DNA from: a bacterium
GTDB taxonomy: Bacteria; Patescibacteriota; Saccharimonadia; Saccharimonadales; Saccharimonadaceae
DNA length: 50,485 bases
Assembly (NCBI GenBank): GCA_027451105.1
Contig: DAIDKB010000037.1
Span: 1-50,485 of the forward strand
Direction of reading: 5' to 3'
Below the pieces are notes generated by a model. It saw nothing but the letters and a program-made list of their open reading frames with translations, did not search any database and had not been told where the DNA came from. Position 1 is the stretch's first letter. The number at the start of each line of letters is the position of its first letter. Made by a program: the position numbers and the translations under genes. Shown here one piece after another: positions 24,701 to 32,373 of this stretch.

Positions 24701-26365
24701 ATGACCGACCTTGAGATACCTCTTGGAAAAAGAACGCGGCTATATCGCTTTTTTGAAATGGTGCCGGCTTTAATTAGCTACGGTGCGATAATCCTATTGA
24801 TTGTTTTGTCGCTAATTAGTCCGCTACTGGCAGCGATTTACCTGATGATTGTAATTATCACGCTTATCGTCAAAGCGATTGGCATTGCTTATCATACGAT
24901 TCGTGGACACAATATGCTGGAAAGCGCTCAGCGGGTTGATTGGCGAGCGCGTTTACTGGATCTTGAAGACGCGGCCAAGTCCTATCGACATCACAAAGGC
25001 ATTAAGTCGCACGCTTTCGGATATCGGGCCCATCTTGAAAATCTACAAATAATAGCCGACCACCCAGCTGATTTCCCGAAACCTTCGCAGATTTACAATG
25101 CAGTTATCGTGGCGACCTATAATGAAGGTTATGATATCTTAGAGCCGACTATTAAGTCAGTCCTAAACACTACCTACGACAAGTCCAAACTGATATTAGT
25201 TATTGCCTATGAAGAGCGAGGCGGTCCCGCAATCAAGGCTACTGTTGAAAAGCTAAAGAAGCAGTATGGCAAAAAGTTTCACTCATTTTTATTGATCCAG
25301 CACCCTAAGGATATTAAGGATGAGGTTATTGGTAAGGGCGGCAATATTACATTCGCCGGCCACTATTTAAAGGAATGGTTGCCAAAGCAAAGTATCGAGT
25401 ACAAAAACGTGATTATCACCACACTTGATAGCGATAATCGTCCGCATCCAACTTATTTTGATAACGTTACTTACGAATACATTGTTCACGAAGATCGCAA
25501 GCATCTGTCGTATCAGCCGATTTCGCTATTTCTAAATAATATTTGGGACGCACCGGCGCCGATGCGTGTTGTGGCGACTGGTAACTCGTTCTGGAACATT
25601 ATTAGCTCAATGCGACCGCACACCTTACGCAATTTTGCCTCGCATTCGCAACCGATGGATGCCCTGGTTGAGATGGACTTTTGGAGTACGCGTACGATTG
25701 TCGAGGACGGGCACCAGTATTGGCGTAGCTATTTTCATTTTAATGGTGACTATGCGGTCCAACCACTGTACGTACCCATCTATCAAGATGCGGTGCTATC
25801 AAGCACGTACCTAAAGACCTTAAAGGCTCAATTTGTACAGCTCCGACGTTGGGCTTATGGTGCTTCAGACGTCCCGTATGTGGCGGTACACATTTTTACG
25901 CGTGATCGTAATGTTCCGCTGATGGGGGGCATTGCGCGGCTTGTTAGGCTGCTTGACGGCCACGTTACGCTAGCAAGTGTCTCGATTTTGGTTGCAGTTG
26001 GTGGCTGGATACCTCTTTTGATTAATAGCCAGTCTTTCCGTGATCCAGTGGCGCACCAGCTACCAGATGTGATTAGCGTAATTCAACAGGTCGCCATGAT
26101 TGGTCTGTTTATAACCGTATTCTTGTCGCTCAAGATGCTACCGCCGCGCCCAGCGCGTTATAGGCGCCATCGCACGATATTTATGGTTGCCCAGTGGTTT
26201 TTGATGCCGCTAACGGCAATCGGCTATAGCTCATTGTCGGCCTTTTACTCACAGACGCGCCTGATGTTCGGTCATTATCTTGATAAATTCGACGTCACCG
26301 ATAAGGCTACGCGTCAATCGGTCGACAAGGCGAAGCAGCCCGCCAAGCAAATTAAAAAAGCTTAG
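24701..26365 (+). CDS. Membrane GT2 glycosyltransferase (cellulose synthase-like)
   Basis: 554 aa from ATG 24701, 4 bases after the previous stop; an alternative ATG at 24677 would overlap that gene by 20 bases. Two N-terminal membrane helices (about 15-65) precede a GT-A domain. VIVATYNEGYDILEPTIKSVLNTTYD is the nucleotide-sugar strand, TLDSDNRPHPTYFD gives the DxD metal site, ALVEMDFWSTRTIVEDGHQYW contains the catalytic ED, and QFVQLRRWAYGASD is the QxxRW motif of processive enzymes. Further C-terminal helices (about 425-515) could form a channel. It probably makes or exports a surface polysaccharide; the sugar cannot be inferred. A bidirectional terminator follows. Confidence 0.88.
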   Translation: MTDLEIPLGKRTRLYRFFEMVPALISYGAIILLIVLSLISPLLAAIYLMIVIITLIVKAIGIAYHTIRGHNMLESAQRVDWRARLLDLEDAAKSYRHHKGIKSHAFGYRAHLENLQIIADHPADFPKPSQIYNAVIVATYNEGYDILEPTIKSVLNTTYDKSKLILVIAYEERGGPAIKATVEKLKKQYGKKFHSFLLIQHPKDIKDEVIGKGGNITFAGHYLKEWLPKQSIEYKNVIITTLDSDNRPHPTYFDNVTYEYIVHEDRKHLSYQPISLFLNNIWDAPAPMRVVATGNSFWNIISSMRPHTLRNFASHSQPMDALVEMDFWSTRTIVEDGHQYWRSYFHFNGDYAVQPLYVPIYQDAVLSSTYLKTLKAQFVQLRRWAYGASDVPYVAVHIFTRDRNVPLMGGIARLVRLLDGHVTLASVSILVAVGGWIPLLINSQSFRDPVAHQLPDVISVIQQVAMIGLFITVFLSLKMLPPRPARYRRHRTIFMVAQWFLMPLTAIGYSSLSAFYSQTRLMFGHYLDKFDVTDKATRQSVDKAKQPAKQIKKA

Positions 26366-26405
26366 CCGGCTACTTATCAGTTAATCTAGCATAGGCTTAA
26401 CTAAT

Positions 26406-26435
26406 AAAACACCCGCTGGCTGGCGGGTGTTTTAT
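26406..26435. terminator. Bidirectional terminator
   Basis: ACACCCGC/GCGGGTGT hairpin flanked by A and T runs between the plus-strand glycosyltransferase and the minus-strand small protein. Confidence 0.85.
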
Positions 26436-26456
26436 ATTTTGCCTAAATAGGGCAGT

Positions 26457-26591
26457 CTAATTGTCTTTATAGGTACGAAGACGAACTTCGCGCTTGATCT
26501 CTTGAAGCGTCTTGTCATATTCAAAACCAAGGTTAAAACGTTCAAGACGAGAGGTGGTTTGTGGTGGCTGTATCTGTTTATCATTTGCCAT
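26457..26591 (-). CDS. 44-aa small protein
   Basis: A short reading frame that runs from ATG 26591 to TAG 26457. The protein is hydrophilic: a Gln/Pro-rich start (MANDKQIQPPQTTSRL) leads to a charged helix-like C-terminal half (FEYDKTLQEIKREVRLRTYKDN). A -10-like TATGCT lies 11 nt upstream, the same near-leaderless layout as other genes here, and the bidirectional terminator follows the stop. No family is recognised and no function is offered. Support comes from promoter, terminator and plausible composition; comparison across Saccharibacteria would test it. Confidence 0.6.
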   Translation of the reverse strand: MANDKQIQPPQTTSRLERFNLGFEYDKTLQEIKREVRLRTYKDN

Positions 26592-26674
26592 ACGTTGATA
26601 TTAGCATAAACACAATAAAATGTCAATAGTACAGGTATTAGAGCAATATTCATATCATGATATATGGTTCGGTA

Positions 26675-26751
26675 GGTGAGCTAATTTACCCACGTGGAAA
26701 ACTCATCTGGGATGTGGGTAAACAAAAACTCACCACTGTTAAGTGATGAGT
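26675..26751. other. RNA element with competing helices next to tRNA-Val
   Basis: One fold pairs GGTGAG (26675-26680) with CTCACC (26729-26734) and TTTACCCAC (26685-26693) with GTGGGTAAA (26714-26722). A second pairs ACTCATC (26701-26707) with GATGAGT (26745-26751). A third is the terminator-like hairpin 26728-26751. They cannot all form together. Confidence 0.4.
26724..26751 (-). terminator. Terminator of tRNA-Val
   Basis: On the minus strand ACTCATCACT and AGTGGTGAGT form a stem (one mismatch) followed by TTTTTGTTT, 14 nt after the tRNA. Confidence 0.7.
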
Positions 26752-26765
26752 TAGTAGGCTATAAA

Positions 26766-26842
26766 TGGTGGGTCCTAGAGGGCTCGAACCTCTCACCTCC
26801 ACAACGTCAATGTGGCGCTCTAGCCAAATGAGCTAAGGACCC
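26766..26842 (-). tRNA. tRNA-Val(GAC)
   Basis: 77 nt with encoded CCA. Acceptor GGGTCCT/AGGACCC, anticodon stem CCACA/TGTGG, anticodon GAC (complement of 26806-26808), T loop TTCGAGC. Confidence 0.95.
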
Positions 26843-26890
26843 AGGCTATATAAGGATAGCAAAAGAGAGGTGGCGACGCAAGAATATGCT

Positions 26891-27085
26891 ATTATATTAC
26901 CTGGGTGATGACGTAACCTAACCACTTACCGAACCCCGCGAAGAGGAACGCGCTAAATACCTCCAACAAGTGTCCATCCCGTGGAGGGTGGGAAGTCCGG
27001 TGGAACCGCTCGCCTTGCGAGTCCGAGACATGCGATCAATAGATTCAAGCATTAGTTTGAATGTAAAAATCGCATGTTTTTATTT
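26891..27085 (+). promoter_or_regulatory. Probable T-box riboswitch (tRNA-Thr sensing) ahead of thrS
   Basis: A -10-like TATTAT (26891-26896) starts a leader of about 200 nt. A basal stem (GATG 26908-26911 with CATC 26976-26979, then CACTT/AAGTG) resembles a short Stem I; the adjoining internal loop contains ACC, a Thr codon, at 26917-26919. The T-box core TGGAACC is at 27002-27008, followed by a 5-bp stem CTCGC/GCGAG. It is flanked by outer pairings (26996-27001 with 27024-27030), as in an antiterminator. A competing terminator follows: ACATGCGAT (27029-27037) pairs with ATCGCATGT (27069-27077), then TTTTTATTT. TGGA is complementary to the UCCA end of tRNA-Thr. The specifier position is not settled. 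Confidence 0.68.
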
Positions 27086-27105
27086 AACTAAAAAGGAGTA
27101 TACCT

Positions 27106-28917
27106 ATGAATGACGATCAACTACACGCAATGCGCCACAGCTTGGCACATATTACTGCTGCCGCCGTGCAGCGTTTGTGGCCAACCGCTAAATTTGGGGT
27201 TGGGCCAGTTGTCGAAAACGGTTTTTACTATGATATTGATTTGGGTGAGATTAATATTTCGGAAGCAAATTTTCCAAAAATTGAGAAGGAAATGCGCGGC
27301 ATTATTAATTACGGCGACGATTTTGAGCGTTTTGAGATGCCAATTGATCAGGCGATTGACTGGGCTAAGCAGAACAGCCAGCCGTATAAGGAAGAGCTAC
27401 TTAATGATTTAAAGCGCTCGGGCACAACTGTCGCCAAAGACCTTGATGTCAATGAGCTTGGTCTAGCTGCAACTGGCGACTCGGCAGTCGAAAACGTCTC
27501 TTTTTACAAAAACGGTAACTTTGTTGATTTATGTCGTGGCCCACACGTCGCTAATACTAAGGATGTCGGTGCTTTTAAGTTAATACGAGTTGCCGGTGCT
27601 TATTGGCGCGGCAAAGAGACCAATCCGCAGATGCAGCGGCTCTACGGTGTCGCTTTTGCGACTCAGGAAGAGCTGGATGCCTATTTGGAACGACTTGAAC
27701 AGGCTAAAGCCCGTGATCATCGTCGCCTCGGTAAAGAACTTGATCTTTACACGATGTCGCCACTGGTCGGGGCTGGTTTGCCGCTATTTACGCCACGCGG
27801 TACGGTGCTGCGGGACATTTTTGCGCAGTATTCAAACCAGTTACGCCAAAGTCGCGGCTTTACTAAAGTTTGGACACCGCATATTACCAAGACCGACCTG
27901 TACGAAACCTCTGGCCACTGGGCAAAGTTTGGCGATGAACTGTTTTTAGTAACCAGCCAAGAGACTGACGACAAGATGGCTCTAAAGCCGATGAACTGTC
28001 CGCATCACACGCAGATTTATGCCAGCCGTCCGCGTAGTTATCGCGATATGCCAGTGCGCTTTTTGGAGACTACAACAGATTATCGTGACGAGAAAACCGG
28101 TGAACTGGGTGGTCTAAACCGCGTGCGATCGCTGACCCAAGACGATAGTCACGTATTTTGTCGAACTGATCAAATTGAAAGCGAGATTAATAATTTACTT
28201 GCTAGCGCCCGTGAGCTTTACGGTGCAATTGATATGCCACTAAGGGTTAGACTGTCTTATCGAGATGATAGTGATGGCTATTTGGGTGAGATGGCTTTAT
28301 GGCAATCGGCTCAAGATCAATTAAAAGCGGCCGTAATCGCCAATGAACTGGAATATTTTGAGCAAGACGGCGAAGCGGCTTTTTATGGTCCAAAAATTGA
28401 CTTTATGGCGACAGATGCGATTGGTCGCGAACACCAAGTTGCGACTGTCCAGCTGGATTTTGTTCAGCCGGGCCGTTTTGGGCTAACTTATACTGATAGC
28501 GAAGGTAACTCGCAGACACCGGTTATGATTCACTGTGCCTTGCTTGGTTCAATCGAGCGTTTCTTGAGCGTCTTAATCGAGCATACGGCTGGTTGGTTCC
28601 CATTCTGGTCAGCTCCGGAACAGATTCGGATTTTAACAATCAACGATACTTTATGTGATTACGTCGATGAAATAAAAGCTATTTTAGATGGCATAGTGCT
28701 GATGAAGCCGGTTAAATATAACGAACTTCGCTACACAGTTGATGAACGTAATGAATCACTTGGTAAAAAAATTCGCGAGGCCACCAGCTGGAAAATTCCC
28801 GTGCAGTTGATTGTTGGCCAAAAAGATAAAGACGCTCACGAGGTTAGTGTGCGAACGCAAAAAGGCGAGGAGAAGGTGTCGCTTGATAATCTTGGCGATT
28901 ACCTAACTAGTTTGTAG
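27106..28917 (+). CDS. thrS: Threonyl-tRNA synthetase lacking the TGS domain
   Basis: 603 aa with AAGGAG 9 nt before the ATG. The protein begins directly in the N2 editing domain (MRHSLAHITAAAVQRLWP, with HxxxH; later DLCRGPHV holding Cys and His), so the N1/TGS domain of the E. coli enzyme is missing. The class II catalytic core follows: motif 2 around RFLETTTDYRDEKTGELGGLNRVR, zinc ligands in MNCPHHTQIY and later His residues, and motif 3 in IHCALLGSIERFLSVLIEH. A C-terminal anticodon-binding domain (IRILTINDTLCDYVDEI...YTVDERNESLGKKIREA) ends it. Expression is probably controlled by the T-box leader. Confidence 0.95.
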   Translation: MNDDQLHAMRHSLAHITAAAVQRLWPTAKFGVGPVVENGFYYDIDLGEINISEANFPKIEKEMRGIINYGDDFERFEMPIDQAIDWAKQNSQPYKEELLNDLKRSGTTVAKDLDVNELGLAATGDSAVENVSFYKNGNFVDLCRGPHVANTKDVGAFKLIRVAGAYWRGKETNPQMQRLYGVAFATQEELDAYLERLEQAKARDHRRLGKELDLYTMSPLVGAGLPLFTPRGTVLRDIFAQYSNQLRQSRGFTKVWTPHITKTDLYETSGHWAKFGDELFLVTSQETDDKMALKPMNCPHHTQIYASRPRSYRDMPVRFLETTTDYRDEKTGELGGLNRVRSLTQDDSHVFCRTDQIESEINNLLASARELYGAIDMPLRVRLSYRDDSDGYLGEMALWQSAQDQLKAAVIANELEYFEQDGEAAFYGPKIDFMATDAIGREHQVATVQLDFVQPGRFGLTYTDSEGNSQTPVMIHCALLGSIERFLSVLIEHTAGWFPFWSAPEQIRILTINDTLCDYVDEIKAILDGIVLMKPVKYNELRYTVDERNESLGKKIREATSWKIPVQLIVGQKDKDAHEVSVRTQKGEEKVSLDNLGDYLTSL

Positions 28918-28922
28918 TCGTC

Positions 28923-29555
28923 ATGTTAAAGACATTAGCGCCTAAACTAACAATTGCAGTCGATATCGATGACGTTCTATTTCCGTTTGTTAGTGGGATT
29001 GCGGATTTTTATAATCAAAAACACGGTGCTAATTTAACTGTCGATGACTTTATAAGCTATAACTTTGTTGACGTATGGGGTGGTAGTTATGAGGATTCGG
29101 TTAAGTTAGTTGATGACTTCTTAGCAATCGATCACAGCCATCTTCGGCCAATCGAAGGTTCGATTGCTGCAATTAATAGATTGAAAGGCGGTTATCGAGT
29201 TGTTTCAATTACGGCTCGAAATGGTATCTTTGAGCCAAATACTATGAAGTGGCTGTCGGCGCATTTTCCGGGTTTGTTTGACGGTGTTTATTTTGCCGGT
29301 AGTCGCCATGACGGGCGGCCATATCGTCCAACGGGCGAGGTATGTCGTGAAGTGGGCGCTCATATCCTAATTGATGATAGCCCTAATAATCTGCTATCTG
29401 CAGCTGAACATGGCGTCGACGGTGTTTTGTTCGGTAAAAAACCTTGGAGTCTTATGAATGGCTTGTCGCCTCAGTCGGTCAAGCACTGCGCAGACTGGGT
29501 GGAAGTTGAGGATTATATATATAATGACTGGCAATCAAGACAATTTTCGAACTAG
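28923..29555 (+). CDS. HAD-family phosphatase (5'-nucleotidase-like)
   Basis: 210 aa, 5 bases after thrS. HAD motif I is TIAVDIDDVLFPF (nucleophile Asp and acid/base Asp), motif II is VVSITARNG (Thr), and motif IV is HILIDDSPNNLLSAAEHG (Asp-Asp). The small helical cap (FYNQKHGANLTVDDFISYNFVDVWGG) resembles the NT5C/YorS-like nucleotidase group. It probably dephosphorylates a small nucleotide or a similar phosphomonoester; the substrate is not known. The 3' end overlaps the ATL gene by 32 bases. Confidence 0.8.
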   Translation: MLKTLAPKLTIAVDIDDVLFPFVSGIADFYNQKHGANLTVDDFISYNFVDVWGGSYEDSVKLVDDFLAIDHSHLRPIEGSIAAINRLKGGYRVVSITARNGIFEPNTMKWLSAHFPGLFDGVYFAGSRHDGRPYRPTGEVCREVGAHILIDDSPNNLLSAAEHGVDGVLFGKKPWSLMNGLSPQSVKHCADWVEVEDYIYNDWQSRQFSN

Positions 29556-29841
29556 AGTTTACGGCCTTGTAGCCGAAATTCCGACGGGCCGAGTTATGAC
29601 CTATGGTGATATTGCAGCCTGTTGTGGGGTTGCCCACGCTGCTCGGATTGTTGGTGGTTTGGCGCATTTTGGCCCATCAGAACTGCCGTGGCATCGGGTA
29701 ATTAACCGTTTTGGTGGTCTTGCCTCTGGTTTTCCTGGCGGTAGGGAGGTTCAGTCTGCGCTTCTAGCTGCAGAAGGTGTAGAGTGTCCTGACTATATCG
29801 TTAGTAATTTTAAGGAGTTAAGATGGCAGCCGATAATTTAG
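29524..29841 (+). CDS. atl: Alkyltransferase-like protein (ATL)
   Basis: 105 aa from ATG 29524, where homology begins; the longer frame from 29458 is overlap with the HAD gene. It is the C-terminal domain of O6-alkylguanine-DNA alkyltransferases: VYGLVAEIPTGRVMTYGDIAACCG (winged helix-turn-helix), ARIVGG (Arg finger region) and the active-site motif, which reads PWHRV instead of PCHRV. Loss of the Cys acceptor defines ATLs: they bind O6-alkylguanine, flip it and hand the lesion to nucleotide excision repair. The next gene, miaA, starts before this one ends. Confidence 0.9.
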   Translation: MTGNQDNFRTRVYGLVAEIPTGRVMTYGDIAACCGVAHAARIVGGLAHFGPSELPWHRVINRFGGLASGFPGGREVQSALLAAEGVECPDYIVSNFKELRWQPII

Positions 29842-30707
29842 GTAACCTTCCTCTAATTGTCATTGTTGGTCCAACGGCGAGCGGCAAGACTTCACTCGCC
29901 ATTGATTTAGCCGAGGCTTATGGCGGCGAAATAATTTGCGCTGACTCTCGGACCATATACCGCTATATGGACATTGGCACTGCCAAGCCGACTGCGGACG
30001 AACAGGCCAGGGTACCACATTGGGGGATTGATTTGGCTGATCCTGGTGAATCGTTTTCGGCGGCCGATTTTAAACAATATGCTTTGCAAAAAATTAACGA
30101 AATACGGGCGCGCGGTCATGTCCCGTTTTTGGTTGGTGGCACTGGTCTATATATCGATTCAGTCGTCTTGGATTATAATTTCGGAACAAAGTCTGACCCG
30201 GTATTTAGGGCCAAACTAGAAGACCAAAGTTTGGATGAGCTATATAAATATTGCTATAATAACAACATGTCATTGCCGGAAAATTACAAAAACAAACGCT
30301 ACGTGATTCGAGCAATTGAAGGTCATAATTCAGACAAAAAACGCCGCCTAACACCTATTGATAACACTATAGTTGTAGGAATAGCAACAAATAAAGTTAC
30401 ATTGCAAATGAGAATAGCACAACGTTTTGAACAAATGCTTGAAAATGGAGTGGTCGAAGAGACAACAATGTTGGGCAAAAAATATGGCTGGACAGTCGAA
30501 GCGATGAAGTCAAACATATACCCACTAATACGCGACTATAGCGATAATAAGATTTCGATTGATAATGTAAGAAAAGCAATACTTACGGCTGACTGGCATC
30601 TTGCAAAACGACAGTTAACTTGGCTGCGTCGCAACAAATTTATTCAATGGTTTAACCTAGAGGAAGCCCGAAATTACTTATCAGCCCAACTCGCTATGCA
30701 CAAGTAA
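29823..30707 (+). CDS. miaA: tRNA dimethylallyltransferase MiaA
   Basis: 294 aa with AAGGAG upstream inside the preceding gene. The P-loop IVGPTASGKTSLAIDLA (residues 13-29), the CADSRTIYRYMDIGTAKPT segment (catalytic Asp and substrate loop) and VGGTGLYIDSVV are diagnostic. It adds a dimethylallyl group to A37 of tRNAs reading UNN codons. The C-terminal part is somewhat shorter than in E. coli. From about base 30240 onward the gene becomes noticeably more A-rich in codon choice than its first third, which may reflect recombination or relaxed selection. Confidence 0.93.
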   Translation: MAADNLGNLPLIVIVGPTASGKTSLAIDLAEAYGGEIICADSRTIYRYMDIGTAKPTADEQARVPHWGIDLADPGESFSAADFKQYALQKINEIRARGHVPFLVGGTGLYIDSVVLDYNFGTKSDPVFRAKLEDQSLDELYKYCYNNNMSLPENYKNKRYVIRAIEGHNSDKKRRLTPIDNTIVVGIATNKVTLQMRIAQRFEQMLENGVVEETTMLGKKYGWTVEAMKSNIYPLIRDYSDNKISIDNVRKAILTADWHLAKRQLTWLRRNKFIQWFNLEEARNYLSAQLAMHK

Positions 30708-30750
30708 TCGTGATATTATAGAACACGAAAGTTATCCGGGAGAAACTAAC

Positions 30751-31353
30751 ATGATTGACGCATTATTCGGTTCAAAGACAAGAGTGAAATTGCTTCATCT
30801 ATTTTTAAATAGTCCTGGGCAGTCTTTTTATGTTCGTGAGATTACTCGTAAAATTGATGAACAAATTAATTCAGTTCGTCGCGAGCTATCGAATATGCTT
30901 GAGGTTGGAGTAATCACTAGCGATAGTGCCGACAACAAGCTCTATTATCAAGTCAATCAGCGTTATGATTATTACATACCGTTAAAGGCTATTTTTGGTG
31001 ATAATGTCGGTGAAATGACAAGCTCGACATCATTGGCCCTCGAGCCGACCGACGAGTACAGCATGGCTATCCGCTCAATCCCGGGCCTAAGATTGGCGCT
31101 TATTGCTGGTGTTTTGGTCCGTGGGTCAAGCAGTGCAGTTGATGTTTTGTTAGTCGGTAATTTATCGGCTCAAAAAGTGCGGGCTGCGATTGCGGTAATT
31201 GAAAAGGGCGAGGGTCGAGATATTAACTATACCGTGTTATCATATGAAGAGTTCTATTATCGATTAAGTGTTCGAGATAGGTTTATTACTGAAATTCTGA
31301 ATGGCAAGTATATTGTCCTAGCCGACAAAGATAATGCCTTGAGCCAGAAGTAG
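30751..31353 (+). CDS. Winged-helix transcriptional regulator-like protein
   Basis: 200 aa with GGGAG before the ATG. Residues 1-75 form a winged helix-turn-helix (ALFGSKTRVKLLHLFLNSPGQSFYVREITRKIDEQINSVRRELSNMLEVGVI, wing SADNKLYYQVN), of the ArsR/MarR-like type often preceding a nucleotidyltransferase domain. The C-terminal half (LRLALIAGVLVRGSSSAVDVLLVGNLSAQKVRAAI) resembles a minimal nucleotidyltransferase fold without the full GSxxxG...DxD catalytic site. It lies 13 bases before the MBL-fold gene, so a joint function is likely. Target unknown. Confidence 0.72.
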   Translation: MIDALFGSKTRVKLLHLFLNSPGQSFYVREITRKIDEQINSVRRELSNMLEVGVITSDSADNKLYYQVNQRYDYYIPLKAIFGDNVGEMTSSTSLALEPTDEYSMAIRSIPGLRLALIAGVLVRGSSSAVDVLLVGNLSAQKVRAAIAVIEKGEGRDINYTVLSYEEFYYRLSVRDRFITEILNGKYIVLADKDNALSQK

Positions 31354-31366
31354 AGGAGGATTAAAA

Positions 31367-32002
31367 ATGTTTGAAATCGAATATAAAGGTGGCAACACCG
31401 TACTAATATCAACCAAAAAGGCTGTGATTGTGGCTGACCCAAAGTTGTCGGTTGTTGGCTTGAAGGATGTGGTCATTAAGGATGCTGTTGAACTTGCTAC
31501 CGAGTCGAGGTTCGCACTTAATAGCCAAGACGCTAAACTTCTCATTGAAGGTCCGGGTGAGTATGGAGTAGCCGAATTTGATATTCACGGTATTGCTGCT
31601 CAGCGTCATTTGGATAGCTCCGATCAGGAAAAACTAGCCACTATCTATCGTATCGAGGTTGGTGATGTTCGGATTGGTCTACTGGGCAATATTTACGAAA
31701 GCCTAACCGAAGACCAGCTCGAAGCGCTTGGAGTAATTGATATTTTGATTCTTCCAGTCGGTGGCAATGGCTATACGCTTGATGCAACTGGGGCTGCTGG
31801 TTTGGTGCGCAAAATTGATCCGAAGATTGTTATTCCCGTACATTACGCTGACAGCGCATTGTCATATGAAGTCCCGCAAGATACTTTAAGTACTTTTGTA
31901 GGCGAGCTCGGTGCGCCGGTCGAAACGACCGCGAAGTACAAGAGCAAGGGTGTTAGCAGCGTTCCGGCTATACTAACGGTTGTCGAGCTAACTCGTAGTT
32001 AA
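31367..32002 (+). CDS. Degenerate metallo-beta-lactamase-fold protein
   Basis: 211 aa with GAGGAGG before the ATG. The strand order and phrases such as VIVADPKLS, LLIEGPGEYGVAEFDIHG, DILILPVGG and KIVIPVHYAD match the UPF0173/Zn-dependent hydrolase group of the MBL superfamily. The HxHxDH metal motif, however, is missing; the expected position is replaced by the AVELATESRFALN region. It may therefore have no hydrolase activity. It probably shares a transcript with the upstream winged-helix gene. A strong bidirectional terminator follows. Confidence 0.75.
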   Translation: MFEIEYKGGNTVLISTKKAVIVADPKLSVVGLKDVVIKDAVELATESRFALNSQDAKLLIEGPGEYGVAEFDIHGIAAQRHLDSSDQEKLATIYRIEVGDVRIGLLGNIYESLTEDQLEALGVIDILILPVGGNGYTLDATGAAGLVRKIDPKIVIPVHYADSALSYEVPQDTLSTFVGELGAPVETTAKYKSKGVSSVPAILTVVELTRS

Positions 32003-32020
32003 CGGCATGCTAGTCAATTT

Positions 32021-32046
32021 AAAAATCCTCCGTTTGGAGGATTTTT
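32021..32046. terminator. Bidirectional terminator
   Basis: AAAAATCCTCC/GGAGGATTTTT with a GTTT loop (32021-32046) between the plus-strand MBL gene and the minus-strand rpmB. Confidence 0.9.
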
Positions 32047-32066
32047 AAATTTGGAAAATCAACAAG

Positions 32067-32261
32067 CTAGGCTAGAATGCCTTTTTTCTTCAAAGTACGA
32101 ATAGCCTGAGTGCTTAGGATCATCGTAACTTTTTGGCCATCAACCTCAAAAGTCTTCTTCTGAAGATTTGGCTTAAAGACGCGCTTGGTGCGACGCAAAG
32201 AGAAGCTCACATTGTGGCCAAATTGCTTGCCTTTTCCGGTTAGTTCACATCGTGCTGCCAT
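32067..32261 (-). CDS. rpmB: Ribosomal protein bL28
   Basis: 64 aa. MAARCELTGKGKQFGHNVSFSLRRTKRVFKPNLQ is the usual bL28 N-terminal half, with TKR.F.PNLQ conserved, and VTMILSTQAIRTLKKKGI closes it. It is a large-subunit protein near the L1 stalk base. Only one Cys is left of the zinc-type motif. It is monocistronic on the minus strand, ending just before the shared terminator. Confidence 0.95.
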   Translation of the reverse strand: MAARCELTGKGKQFGHNVSFSLRRTKRVFKPNLQKKTFEVDGQKVTMILSTQAIRTLKKKGILA

Positions 32262-32360
32262 TTAGTTACTTTCGCTTATTTTTAACAATCTTTGCCAGTA
32301 TAACGTTTTTTGACCGTGTCGTCAAGATGAAATAAGGAGTTGCGATGACTTGAAGGCTGT

Positions 32361-32366
32361 TATAAT
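32361..32366 (+). promoter_or_regulatory. -10 element for a leaderless M50 protease gene
   Basis: TATAAT, exactly 7 nt before ATG 32374. The longer frame from the TTG at 32350 would run through the promoter. Confidence 0.7.
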
Positions 32367-32373
32367 GGTAGGC

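Noticed and set aside
26432-26653. 73-aa minus-strand frame
   Set aside because: It overlaps, in another frame, the better supported 44-aa gene, and it reads into the terminator hairpin.
26903-27085. SRP RNA or 6S RNA in the thrS leader
   Set aside because: It lacks the GGUCAGG...GGAAGC SRP core and ends in a terminator just before the thrS ribosome binding site, with a T-box core inside.
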